From Nitratifractor sp. (GTDB lineage: Bacteria; Campylobacterota; Campylobacteria; Campylobacterales; Sulfurovaceae), in NCBI GenBank assembly GCA_015488535.1, contig WFNP01000064.1, positions 1-37,823 on the forward strand: a DNA stretch of 37,823 nt. The letters are read 5' to 3'. The position numbers and the translations under genes are program-made. The stretch's first letter is position 1; each line of letters starts with the position of its first letter. Below the pieces are notes generated by a model. It was not told the origin of the DNA, did not search any database, and worked only from the letters and a program-made list of their open reading frames with translations. Positions 25,117 through 32,877 of the stretch are shown piece by piece.

Positions 25117-26586
25117 TTAGGAGAGAAACTCCAGCATTTCCTTTTTGATATCATCTTTATTTACTACTGTATTGTGGATAACATCTTTACTGAATAGCTC
25201 TTCTATTTTGTTAGGAATTGCAATTTTCATTCTACTGCTTATCTCTTTCATAGCCTCTATGTCACTTTCAGCTTTTATTCCCAGTGCTTTTGCCACTGTT
25301 TTACTGAATTTTGTCCATTCTGCGGTAGAGTGTATTACTGTAGGAGTATCATCATCTCTCAACTCTTTGTATGCTTTTAGGCAGGTAGCGGTATGAGGAT
25401 CCATGATATAGCCCTCTTTGGCAAATTCAGCTATTACCTTCTCTCCCTCTTCATCAGTACTGTATATGGCATCAAAATCTTCTCTGAGAGATTTCAGCTC
25501 ATTTTCATTGAGTCTGTATATGCCGTTGTTATCGAGTTCACTCATCAACTCGTTGGTTCTTTTTGCTCCAAATTTATCATAGAGTACTCTTTCAACATTT
25601 GAGCTTTTGAGGATATCCATTGCTGGAGATTCAGTTAATATCAATTTTCTCTCTCTTATATCATAGACTCCCTCATTTATCAATTCAGTCAAGATATTAT
25701 TGACATTTGAGGCAATCAGTATCTTTTTGACAGGCAATCCCGCTTTTTTGGCATAGTACGCACCTAGGGCATTTCCAAAATTACCGCTTGGAATGACTAT
25801 ATATATCTCATCTCCTAGTGTAATAGTACCTTTTCTTACCAATTCCAAATAAGCATATATATGATATATGATTTGGAATATAATTCTTCCAAAGTTTACT
25901 GAGTTGGCAGCGGATAGATGTATGTTTTTTCTTGAAAGTTCAGCTTTGAAATCTGATGATGACAGTAGTGTTTTCAGTGCCTGTTGGGTATCATCAAAGT
26001 TACCGTTTACTCCGATTACTTTCAAGTTTGGTGCATCTTCAGTGACCATTTGAAGTCTTTGTACATCACTTGTCCCACCGTCGGGATAGAGACAGGCTAC
26101 TTTGATATTGTCTCTGTTTTTAAATGTCTCTAATGTAGCAGGTCCCGTATCACCGCTGGTAGCCGCCATTATGAGATAATTTTCGTCTCTCTCCTTAGCC
26201 AATGTGGATAATATTACACCAAAAGGTTGAAGAGCCATATCTTTGAATGCTCTTGTCGGTCCGTGATAGAGTTCTGATACAAACAGATCATCTTTTAGTT
26301 TTTTTACAGGAACAGGATTTCCCGGCTCGTCAAACTCATCATATCTGTCTAGTGCTTGATATATCAATTCATCACTTATATCTATATCAAAAGCTCTTAA
26401 AATAGTGTAAGCAAGAGTTTTGTAATCACTCATAAGATATTCTGAAAGAAAAGATATACTCATATCAGGTAAGCTTTCCGGTACATAAAGACCACCGTAA
26501 CTGGCACTTGGATCAAGGATAGCCTCAGAAAATGATACAGCCTCTTTTTTTATACCGTCATTGCCTCTACTCTCAATAAATTGCAT
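25117..26586 (-). CDS. thrC: threonine synthase
   Basis: ThrC converts O-phosphohomoserine to threonine with PLP. The 489-residue protein starts FIESRGNDG and has HGPTRAFKDMALQPFG with the PLP-binding Lys115. ATSGDTGPATLE (phosphate/substrate loop) and PSGNFGNALGAYYAKK follow. Length and the N-terminal SFSEAILDPSASYGGLYVPE segment match the long bacterial-type enzyme. AGGTGG precedes the ATG. A TATAAT within a palindrome lies 24-29 bases upstream. It is divergent from nadE. Confidence 0.94.
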   Translation of the reverse strand: MQFIESRGNDGIKKEAVSFSEAILDPSASYGGLYVPESLPDMSISFLSEYLMSDYKTLAYTILRAFDIDISDELIYQALDRYDEFDEPGNPVPVKKLKDDLFVSELYHGPTRAFKDMALQPFGVILSTLAKERDENYLIMAATSGDTGPATLETFKNRDNIKVACLYPDGGTSDVQRLQMVTEDAPNLKVIGVNGNFDDTQQALKTLLSSSDFKAELSRKNIHLSAANSVNFGRIIFQIIYHIYAYLELVRKGTITLGDEIYIVIPSGNFGNALGAYYAKKAGLPVKKILIASNVNNILTELINEGVYDIRERKLILTESPAMDILKSSNVERVLYDKFGAKRTNELMSELDNNGIYRLNENELKSLREDFDAIYSTDEEGEKVIAEFAKEGYIMDPHTATCLKAYKELRDDDTPTVIHSTAEWTKFSKTVAKALGIKAESDIEAMKEISSRMKIAIPNKIEELFSKDVIHNTVVNKDDIKKEMLEFLS

Positions 26587-26609
26587 TAAACCACCTGTTT
26601 TTAATTGAT

Positions 26610-26615
26610 ATTATA
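26610..26615 (-). promoter_or_regulatory. -10 box of thrC
   Basis: TATAAT on the minus strand, within the palindrome TTGATATTATATCAA. A start about seven bases on would give a leader under 20 nt. The palindrome could also be an operator. Confidence 0.4.
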
Positions 26616-26675
26616 TCAAAATATGAATAGAGTCTAAATTTTACTCCATCAATTTATGATTATCTCCTTTTTATG

Positions 26676-26681
26676 TATAAT
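26676..26681 (+). promoter_or_regulatory. extended -10 promoter of nadE
   Basis: TGTATAAT, an extended -10, lies about 50 bases upstream of the nadE ATG. The leader would be about 44 nt and contains AAGGGG before the start. Confidence 0.5.
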
Positions 26682-26731
26682 CCGATTTGGTATTTTAATT
26701 TGATCTATTTTTATATAAGGGGTGTCTTTTT

Positions 26732-28642
26732 ATGTATGGATTTTATAGAGTGGCTTGTGGAGTTCCCCGTTTAAATCTGGCTGAGCCTATGTCAAATGCA
26801 AAAGAGATAGAAAAACTTATAAATCAAGCTAAGCATCAAAATGTTGGGGCTGTTCTTTTTCCTGAAATGGCACTAACTGGTTATAGTGTATCAGATCTAT
26901 TTTACAATACCACTTTATATAATGAGCAAAACAGAGCCATAAAGTATCTATTGGAGTGTAGCAAAGGCAGTAATATTGTCATAGTATTGGGATTTATGCT
27001 TAATATTGATGATAGGCTATATAACTGTGCTTTGCTTATGCAAAATGGTGAAATAAAAGGCATCATTCCAAAACAGCACTTACCTATGCGTCGAGAATTT
27101 TATGAAAAAAGACATTTTAGTGATTATACAATAGTCTCTGATTTAAAAAGTGTTAATTATTTGGATAGAGATATCCCATTTGGCTCATCTATAATATTTT
27201 CAGATGACAAAGGGTTTGTAGCAGGTATTGAGATATGTGAAGATTTATGGGCATTAAATCCACCTAGCTCCACTTTGGCATTGGCAGGTGCAAAAATTAT
27301 TTTTAATCCAAGTGCAAGTAATGAATTGATAGGTAAATATGAGTATAGGCAAGAGTTGGTTAAGACTCAAAGTGCCAGATGTGTAAGTGCATATATATAT
27401 AGTTCATCTGGTATTGGAGAGAGTAGCACAGATACAGTTTTTGGTGGAGATGCTTTAATAGCTGAGTATGGCTCAATATTATCAAGAAGCCAACGATTTA
27501 AATTTGAAAATCAATTAATTACCGCTGATATAGATTTGGATAGATTATCTGCTTTAAGAAAGAGTGAAGGTAACTTCTGTGATGGTAAAGCAGATATCAG
27601 AGTAGTAAAGATTGATAAAGTATCTCAAATAGATGATATAGAGAGATTTATAGACCCCAATCCATTTGTTCCATCTAATGAAGCTCAAAAGCAGCAAAGA
27701 TGTGAAGAGATTACATCTATTCAAGCTTATGCTCTCATTAGACGACTAAGAGCTTCTTACTCTAAAAAAGCGGTTATTGGTATTTCTGGGGGATTAGATT
27801 CCACTTTGGCACTTCTTAGCACCTATAAAGCATTTAAAATAGATAATAGAGATATAAAAGATATCATAGCTATTACTATGCCCGGATTTGGCACAACAGA
27901 TAGGACATACACTAATGCATTAAAACTTTGTCAAGAGTTGGGAGTAGATTTAAGAGAGATATCTATTAAAGAGTTGGCTACCAAAGAGTTTGAAGCCATA
28001 GGTTATGATTTGAGTAAAAAAGATGTAACTTATGAGAATGTCCAGGCAAGAGCAAGAACAGAGATACTTATGAATGTAGCCAATATGGAGGGTGGTATTG
28101 TAATAGGCACAGGAGATTTGAGTGAAATTGCATTGGGTTGGAGTACATATAATGGTGACCATATGAGTATGTATGCTATAAATTCAGGTATTCCAAAGAC
28201 ACTAATCAGATATATAGTAGAGTATTTTATATCTATTTATCATAATATAGAGGATGTATTAAAAGATATACTTGATACCCCGGTAAGTCCAGAATTGTTG
28301 CCACACAATGATGGTGAGATAGCTCAAAAAACAGAAGATATTGTAGGACCTTATGAGTTGCATGATTTCTTTTTATACCATTTTGTAAAGTATCAATTTA
28401 GTGTATGCAAAATATTATATTTGGCGAAAAAAGCTTTTGCTGATAAATATAGTGATGAGGTAATTAAAAAGTGGCTAAAGGTATTTATATCCCGCTTTAT
28501 ATCTCAACAATTCAAACGCTCATGTATGCCAGATGGTCCAAAAATAGGAACTATAAATCTAAGTCCAAGAGCTGATTGGAGAATGCCAAGTGATATATCA
28601 GCCAATATATGGCTACAAGAGTTAAAATCGTGTAAAGAGTAA
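26732..28642 (+). CDS. nadE: glutamine-dependent NAD+ synthetase
   Basis: NadE amidates nicotinic acid adenine dinucleotide to NAD+. The 636-residue protein is the long form. An N-terminal nitrilase-type glutaminase has its triad at Glu45 (LFPEMALTGYS), Lys114 (PKQHLPMR) and Cys169 (GIEICEDLW). A C-terminal synthetase carries the PP-loop SGGLDST at 352-358, followed by GTGDLSEIALGWSTYNGDH. The C-terminal RADWRMPSD stretch matches long forms. Several pathogenic relatives have only the short, ammonia-dependent enzyme. A promoter lies upstream; the downstream hairpin is shared with the convergent apt operon. Confidence 0.94.
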   Translation: MYGFYRVACGVPRLNLAEPMSNAKEIEKLINQAKHQNVGAVLFPEMALTGYSVSDLFYNTTLYNEQNRAIKYLLECSKGSNIVIVLGFMLNIDDRLYNCALLMQNGEIKGIIPKQHLPMRREFYEKRHFSDYTIVSDLKSVNYLDRDIPFGSSIIFSDDKGFVAGIEICEDLWALNPPSSTLALAGAKIIFNPSASNELIGKYEYRQELVKTQSARCVSAYIYSSSGIGESSTDTVFGGDALIAEYGSILSRSQRFKFENQLITADIDLDRLSALRKSEGNFCDGKADIRVVKIDKVSQIDDIERFIDPNPFVPSNEAQKQQRCEEITSIQAYALIRRLRASYSKKAVIGISGGLDSTLALLSTYKAFKIDNRDIKDIIAITMPGFGTTDRTYTNALKLCQELGVDLREISIKELATKEFEAIGYDLSKKDVTYENVQARARTEILMNVANMEGGIVIGTGDLSEIALGWSTYNGDHMSMYAINSGIPKTLIRYIVEYFISIYHNIEDVLKDILDTPVSPELLPHNDGEIAQKTEDIVGPYELHDFFLYHFVKYQFSVCKILYLAKKAFADKYSDEVIKKWLKVFISRFISQQFKRSCMPDGPKIGTINLSPRADWRMPSDISANIWLQELKSCKE

Positions 28643-28696
28643 GTTTCTGTTTACAATATTGGGTGTTAAATGGTGTATGATTGAAAAAGCACATAA

Positions 28697-28724
28697 TGTT
28701 TATAAGGATAAATCCCTATAAACA
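28697..28724 (+). terminator. hairpin between convergent nadE and apt
   Basis: TGTTTATA-A-GGAT-AA-ATCC-C-TATAAACA forms a 12-bp stem with one mismatch around a two-base tip, midway in the 105-bp gap between convergent genes. A run of A's follows it loosely on the plus strand. It probably serves as a bidirectional terminator. Confidence 0.5.
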
Positions 28725-28747
28725 CTGAAAATAAGAATACTTATGAT

Positions 28748-29293
28748 TTATAATTCTATTACAGAATAGACAGGTGATTTTATCTTCTCTTTGCCATTTA
28801 AAAAACCAAGTTCCAATATAAAACAGCACTCTACACATTTGGCACCCACTTTTTCTATCAGTGTAGCAGCGGCTGAGGCTGTGCCTCCGGTGGCTATCAA
28901 ATCATCAATTAATAAAACTTTTGCCTCTTTTTTATATCTAAAAGCATCTATATGTATCTCTACCTCATCAAAGCCATACTCTAAGCTATATTTTTCTGCT
29001 ACTGTGGTATATGGTAACTTACCTTTTTTACGCACAGGCACAAATCCGATCCCCAATCTGTCAGCAAGAGCAGAGCCGAATATAAAGCCTCTTGACTCAA
29101 TTCCTGCTATAAAATCCAAATTATAATCTTTGTATCTATCTTCAAGATGATTCATCAATCTCCCAAAAGCTTCTGGATTGTTTAAAAGAGTGGTAATATC
29201 TTTAAATTGTATTCCCTCTTTTGGAAAATTTGGTATTGTTCTGATTGATGATAGTATAATCTCTTTATCTTCTTGTGAAACTGTTTTGCTCAT
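28748..29293 (-). CDS. apt: adenine phosphoribosyltransferase
   Basis: Apt salvages adenine to AMP with PRPP. The 181-residue protein has the type I PRT core: the N-terminal hood [26 protein letters not shown], and the PRPP motif [14 protein letters not shown] at 126-139. Length is normal. GGAGG precedes the ATG. It is the last gene of the mobB-fbp-66-aa-apt run, 14 bp after the small gene. Confidence 0.95.
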   Translation of the reverse strand: MSKTVSQEDKEIILSSIRTIPNFPKEGIQFKDITTLLNNPEAFGRLMNHLEDRYKDYNLDFIAGIESRGFIFGSALADRLGIGFVPVRKKGKLPYTTVAEKYSLEYGFDEVEIHIDAFRYKKEAKVLLIDDLIATGGTASAAATLIEKVGAKCVECCFILELGFLNGKEKIKSPVYSVIEL

Positions 29294-29307
29294 AATATAA
29301 TCCTCCC

Positions 29308-29508
29308 TTAAAATTCAAATCCACCACCGGTGCCTTTATTCATACTCTCATATACTGCATTTACATAATCTAATCTAATTTTACACTCCAAAATTTCAGA
29401 GCATTTCATACAACTATCTACCCCTTTTTGACTTTGGCACTCTTGAACTATTATCAGTTGCTTTTCAAGAGCTTCTTCCCATTTATCTAATACCTTTTGG
29501 TTATCCAT
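29308..29508 (-). CDS. 66-aa cysteine-containing conserved protein
   Basis: This small protein is helical at first ([20 protein letters not shown]). Four cysteines follow (C24, then DSCMKC with C33 and C36, then LECK with C42) and then a Gly-rich end (GTGGGFEF). The spacing C-x8-C-x2-C-x5-C could bind zinc or an Fe-S cluster. I do not recognise a named family. The ATG overlaps the fbp stop by eight bases, so it is translated with fbp, and apt follows 14 bp later. A role linked to sugar or nucleotide metabolism is only guilt by association. Confidence 0.7.
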   Translation of the reverse strand: MDNQKVLDKWEEALEKQLIIVQECQSQKGVDSCMKCSEILECKIRLDYVNAVYESMNKGTGGGFEF

Positions 29509-30358
29509 TTAATTCATAAGCCTCTTTTAATTTAGCAATTTCATATTTTGAGCCAAAAAAGCATGGTGTAGTATCGTGATGATGTTTTGGAGTAATCTCT
29601 AAGAGTCTATTACCCTTGTCATCTATGGCTTCTGCATTTGCTGCTTCATAAATCAGAGCAAATGGCAATACTTCAAATAGTATTCTAAGTTTTCCATTTG
29701 GCTTGTCCGTAGTGCCTGGATAAGAGAATAATCCACCACCTTTAAGTAATATTTGGTGTAAATCTGGCACCATACCTCCGCTGTATCTGAGTCTGTAACC
29801 TTCAGCAAACAGTGAATCTATAAATTTTTTATGAGTAGCACTCCAATTCTTTTGTGTGCCTCCGGGAGCATTCAATTTACCTTTTTCATTAAGATATATA
29901 TCACATTGAGAGCTAAATAGTCCAGATGAGCCACTTCGATAGTGGTGGGCAGGTTGCCCTTTTACTACTGTTACAAGCTCCAATCTTGGACCATATACCA
30001 CATAAGCAGCTGCTACAAGTCCATCTCCGCTAAGATTATCACCCTCATATATACCAAATATTGAGCCGACAGAGAGATTGACATCTACAATACTTGAGCC
30101 ATCTAATGGGTCATAGCATACTGTATATTTGCCATCTTGATTGACTTTCATAATATCTTCTTTCTCTTCACTGATTAAGGCTTTGATTAATCTGTTTGTT
30201 TTGAGTTCATGCTCAATCAGTGCATCACTTGCCACATCGAGTTTGAGTTGATTATCGCCTGTAGCATTACAGTTATTACTGTATCCCAAATCCTCCTCTT
30301 TTATTGCTTTATCAATTTTAATTGCAATCTTTTTTATATTTTCAAAAATTGTTACCAT
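29501..30358 (-). CDS. fbp: fructose-1,6-bisphosphatase class I
   Basis: Fbp hydrolyses fructose 1,6-bisphosphate in gluconeogenesis, and in sugar recycling in autotrophs. The 285-residue protein has the metal-binding DPLDGSS at 83-89 preceded by acidic [19 protein letters not shown] and [19 protein letters not shown] also match class I. It is somewhat shorter than E. coli Fbp (about 330). AAAGGA precedes the ATG. It starts three bases after the mobB stop, and its stop overlaps the next gene by eight bases. Confidence 0.94.
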   Translation of the reverse strand: MVTIFENIKKIAIKIDKAIKEEDLGYSNNCNATGDNQLKLDVASDALIEHELKTNRLIKALISEEKEDIMKVNQDGKYTVCYDPLDGSSIVDVNLSVGSIFGIYEGDNLSGDGLVAAAYVVYGPRLELVTVVKGQPAHHYRSGSSGLFSSQCDIYLNEKGKLNAPGGTQKNWSATHKKFIDSLFAEGYRLRYSGGMVPDLHQILLKGGGLFSYPGTTDKPNGKLRILFEVLPFALIYEAANAEAIDDKGNRLLEITPKHHHDTTPCFFGSKYEIAKLKEAYELNG

Positions 30359-30361
30359 CTT

Positions 30362-30862
30362 TTATCCTTTCAAAATTGTAGAGTTGTTATCTATCCAATC
30401 AATTATGCTATCTATATCATTCAAATCAAGTATATCAATATTTGAATCTATTTCAATAGTATCTAATGATACTGTATCATCTATGGCTATGGCATTAGAG
30501 TAGGGTAGATAATTTATATCTATCCCACCTCTAAATACGGCAATTCGTGGTAAAGGTAAAGTTTTTAATCCCTCTACCATCAGCAAATCAAAACCGCCAA
30601 AGAGTTTGGCTGTCTCCTCCACGCTTCTTGAAGTGTGTGAAAAAAGTGTAGTTCTTGTTGGAGATATTACCGCTGTTTCTGCTCCACTTTTAAAAAATTT
30701 ATCACTATCTTTACCCTCTTTGTCAAATATTGCTTTATCTGATGGGTCATGTTTTATGATAGCAACTTTTCTGCTGTTTGATAATCTATATGATATTTTT
30801 TCTATAAGTGTTGTCTTGCCACTATTTGAAGGACCGGTAAAGGCTACTGCTTTTTGTTGCAA
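30362..30862 (-). CDS. mobB: molybdopterin-guanine dinucleotide biosynthesis protein MobB
   Basis: MobB is a P-loop GTPase that assists MobA in making the molybdenum guanine dinucleotide cofactor. The 166-residue protein has Walker A GPSNSGKTT at 10-18, VAIIKHDP on the next strand, and LLMVEGLKTLPLPRIAVFR, all typical of MobB. The start is TTG at 30862, with AAAGGA six bases upstream. It leads the operon mobB-fbp-66-aa-apt. No mobA is in view. Confidence 0.9.
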   Translation of the reverse strand: MQQKAVAFTGPSNSGKTTLIEKISYRLSNSRKVAIIKHDPSDKAIFDKEGKDSDKFFKSGAETAVISPTRTTLFSHTSRSVEETAKLFGGFDLLMVEGLKTLPLPRIAVFRGGIDINYLPYSNAIAIDDTVSLDTIEIDSNIDILDLNDIDSIIDWIDNNSTILKG

Positions 30863-30899
30863 AGATATCCTTTAAAGTTTGTATTTATGTATGGATTGT

Positions 30900-30905
30900 A
30901 TTATA
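30900..30905 (-). promoter_or_regulatory. -10 box of the mobB-fbp-apt operon
   Basis: TATAAT on the minus strand, 37 bases upstream of the mobB TTG start, with AAAGGA between. There is no clear -35. Confidence 0.4.
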
Positions 30906-30930
30906 TTTGTGCTGAATAGAAGTTGTAGGG

Positions 30931-30950
30931 TGTGGGATAAAAATCCCACA
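30931..30950 (-). terminator. GC-rich hairpin after rpsO
   Basis: TGTGGGAT pairs perfectly with ATCCCACA around an AAAA loop, 24 bp beyond the rpsO stop. It lacks a T-run on the minus strand. It may be a terminator or another copy of the hairpin repeats seen at 1541-1580 and 37778-37823. Confidence 0.4.
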
Positions 30951-30973
30951 ATAAATAATCGAAGAAAATTGTA

Positions 30974-31243
30974 TTAATTTCTAATACCAAGAGCCTCTTT
31001 GATTTTGATATATCTTCCGTAATCTTTTTTATTCAAATATCTCATAAGTCTTCTTCTTTGACCTACAAGTTTAAGAAGACCCAATCTTGAAGAGTGGTCT
31101 TTTTTATTTGTTTTAAGATGCTCAGTAAGATACTTAATTCTCTCTGTAAGGAGTGCTATTTGAACCTCAGTAGAACCTGTGTCATTCTCTCCTCTTCCGT
31201 ATGTAGCGATGATCTCTTTTTTCTTCGCCGAATCCAAAGCCAT
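30974..31243 (-). CDS. rpsO: 30S ribosomal protein S15
   Basis: S15 binds 16S rRNA early in small-subunit assembly. The 89-residue protein starts [27 protein letters not shown] in the standard way. It contains [21 protein letters not shown] and ends [12 protein letters not shown]. The ATG at 31243 has a perfect AGGAGG upstream. A longer in-frame start at 31318 would add 25 hydrophobic residues not found in S15, so I reject it. A -10 box at 31332-31337 leaves a leader of about 80 nt. Confidence 0.97.
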   Translation of the reverse strand: MALDSAKKKEIIATYGRGENDTGSTEVQIALLTERIKYLTEHLKTNKKDHSSRLGLLKLVGQRRRLMRYLNKKDYGRYIKIKEALGIRN

Positions 31244-31300
31244 ATTGACCTCCTGATTGGTATAAATTTTTGTTTGGAATTGAAATAGTATCCAAAGAAA

Positions 31301-31323
31301 CTGAAAAAGAGGCACCATTTCAG
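31301..31323 (-). promoter_or_regulatory. hairpin in the rpsO leader
   Basis: On the minus strand CTGAAA and TTTCAG enclose an 11-base loop in the leader upstream of rpsO. S15 is known in other bacteria to repress its own translation through leader structures that differ between groups. This one is not a match to any leader I can name. Confidence 0.25.
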
Positions 31324-31331
31324 AAACTTTT

Positions 31332-31337
31332 ATTATA
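31332..31337 (-). promoter_or_regulatory. -10 box of rpsO
   Basis: TATAAT on the minus strand, about 90 bases upstream of the rpsO ATG. Confidence 0.4.
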
Positions 31338-31391
31338 TATTAGAGTAAAATTGTCCGATTTTAAGATTTACATTTTCAAGGATAACAATTA

Positions 31392-31820
31392 ATGCTTCTT
31401 ACACGAGCTAGTGAATATGCACTACTATCAATAGATAAAATACGAAAATCTGACAAACCGTTGGGTTCTGAATATTTAGCTGAGGAGTTATGTATCCCCA
31501 AAAGCTTTTTGGCTAAGATTTTGCAAAATTTGGCAAGACAGCAGATTTTACAGTCCCACAGAGGAGCGCAGGGGGGATTTTCTCTCAAAAGAGATTTATC
31601 CAAATTAACTGTATATGAGATTATTATAGCCGCAGAGGGTAAAGCACCTACTGTATTTGACTGCACTCAATACTCTCAAAGTTGTCCAAATGGGGCGATA
31701 GGTGGTTGTGCAATTTCACCTTTTTTGGTTATTTTTCAAGGCAAGGTAGATAAATTTTTAAAAGATTTGACATTAGATGATCTGTTTGGCGAAACAAAAG
31801 AGAAAGAAGAGAGAATATGA
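31392..31820 (+). CDS. Rrf2-family regulator, probable Fe-S sensor
   Basis: This 142-residue transcription factor has the Rrf2 winged helix-turn-helix: TRASEYALLSIDKI, SEYLAEELCIPKSFLAKILQNL, and the wing SHRGAQGGFSLKRDL. Cysteines at 91, 98 and 106 (FDCTQYSQSCPN...GGCAI) match in number and approximate spacing the three cluster ligands of IscR-like members. An Fe-S cofactor sensing iron, redox or NO is therefore likely. The target genes are unknown; regulators of this family often control the adjacent operon. It is divergent from rpsO, and its stop overlaps the DHH gene by four bases (ATGA). Confidence 0.85.
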   Translation: MLLTRASEYALLSIDKIRKSDKPLGSEYLAEELCIPKSFLAKILQNLARQQILQSHRGAQGGFSLKRDLSKLTVYEIIIAAEGKAPTVFDCTQYSQSCPNGAIGGCAISPFLVIFQGKVDKFLKDLTLDDLFGETKEKEERI

Positions 31821-32872
31821 GTAGAGTTTATCACTTATCACATATAGATTTGGATGGTTATGGGTGTCAATATTTGAGTAGTGAAGCATTTGAAAATCTT
31901 AAATGTTACAATGCCAATTATGGTCCAGAGGTTATGGCAAGACTTGAAGAGATATTTAAAGATATCCAAAAAGACAGAGAAGAGATTGGCAAAGATGACT
32001 CAAAAGAGTTGATATTAATAACCGATTTAAATTTAACCACAAAAGAGGGAAATTGGCTTGAAAAACAGGCAATTGAAAATGGTGTAGCTATACAATTGCT
32101 TGACCATCATGCCACAGGAGCCAACGCAGCAGATAGATTTGCGTGGTATTATCTCGATACCAAAAGATGTGCCACTTCAATCACTTATGATTGGCTAAAA
32201 GAGCATTATGATTATGATAAAGAGAGCAAACATCAAAAAGTTGTCAAAGCAATAGAGGCTATTGATATATGGATAGAGGATAGCCCATATTTTGAGTATG
32301 GCAAAGTAATGCTGGGTATGATAAGCGGAGCAAGAGAGATAAACAGAATACTTTTTCCAAAAGAGGATAGAGAGTTTAAGTTAAATCTCATCTCAGTAGC
32401 AGAAGAGGTATTAAATACCCATACCATTGAAGAGGCTCCAATAGCATTGGATGATATACTCCACAGTTCCAAAAAAAGATTTTTTATATTAGATAAAAAT
32501 AATACAAAAGATAATCTGGTAGCCGATTATGTAACCCAACTTTTAACTAAAGACAGAGATAGAATGACTATTACATATAGAGGTTACAAGGGGCTTTTGG
32601 GTTATAATGTAGGAAGTGCTTCACTAATTGGAAACGCCTTTTTGGTCAATAATGAAGATTATGATTTTTATATGGATGTAAATCAGAGAGGAAATTTCAG
32701 TCTAAGAAGTAATAATAAACTTGATGTATCCAAAATGGCAGAAGAGATAGGCAAGGGTGGAGGACATCCAAATGCAAGTGGTGGAAAGATAGAAAATTAC
32801 AAGGACTCTTTTGTATATGAAGATTTAAAAGAATTTATACAAAATTATATAGACAGCAAGACGGGGAATTAG
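31817..32872 (+). CDS. DHH-family phosphoesterase
   Basis: The 351-residue protein has the DHH superfamily motifs: HIDLDGYGC at 9-17 (motif I), ILITDLNL with Asp70 (motif II) and LLDHHATG with DHH at 96-98 (motif III). A distal GGGHPNASGG at 314-323 is the DHHA1 substrate motif. Relatives include NrnA/oligoribonucleases, cyclic-dinucleotide phosphodiesterases and RecJ. The size without extra domains favours a nanoRNase or cyclic-dinucleotide hydrolase. It is translationally coupled to the Rrf2 regulator and followed five bases later by the ABC-F gene. Confidence 0.85.
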   Translation: MSRVYHLSHIDLDGYGCQYLSSEAFENLKCYNANYGPEVMARLEEIFKDIQKDREEIGKDDSKELILITDLNLTTKEGNWLEKQAIENGVAIQLLDHHATGANAADRFAWYYLDTKRCATSITYDWLKEHYDYDKESKHQKVVKAIEAIDIWIEDSPYFEYGKVMLGMISGAREINRILFPKEDREFKLNLISVAEEVLNTHTIEEAPIALDDILHSSKKRFFILDKNNTKDNLVADYVTQLLTKDRDRMTITYRGYKGLLGYNVGSASLIGNAFLVNNEDYDFYMDVNQRGNFSLRSNNKLDVSKMAEEIGKGGGHPNASGGKIENYKDSFVYEDLKEFIQNYIDSKTGN

Positions 32873-32877
32873 TATTT

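Noticed and set aside
31244-31318. Longer rpsO with 25 extra N-terminal residues
   Set aside because: The extension is hydrophobic and unlike any S15. The ATG at 31243 has a perfect AGGAGG.
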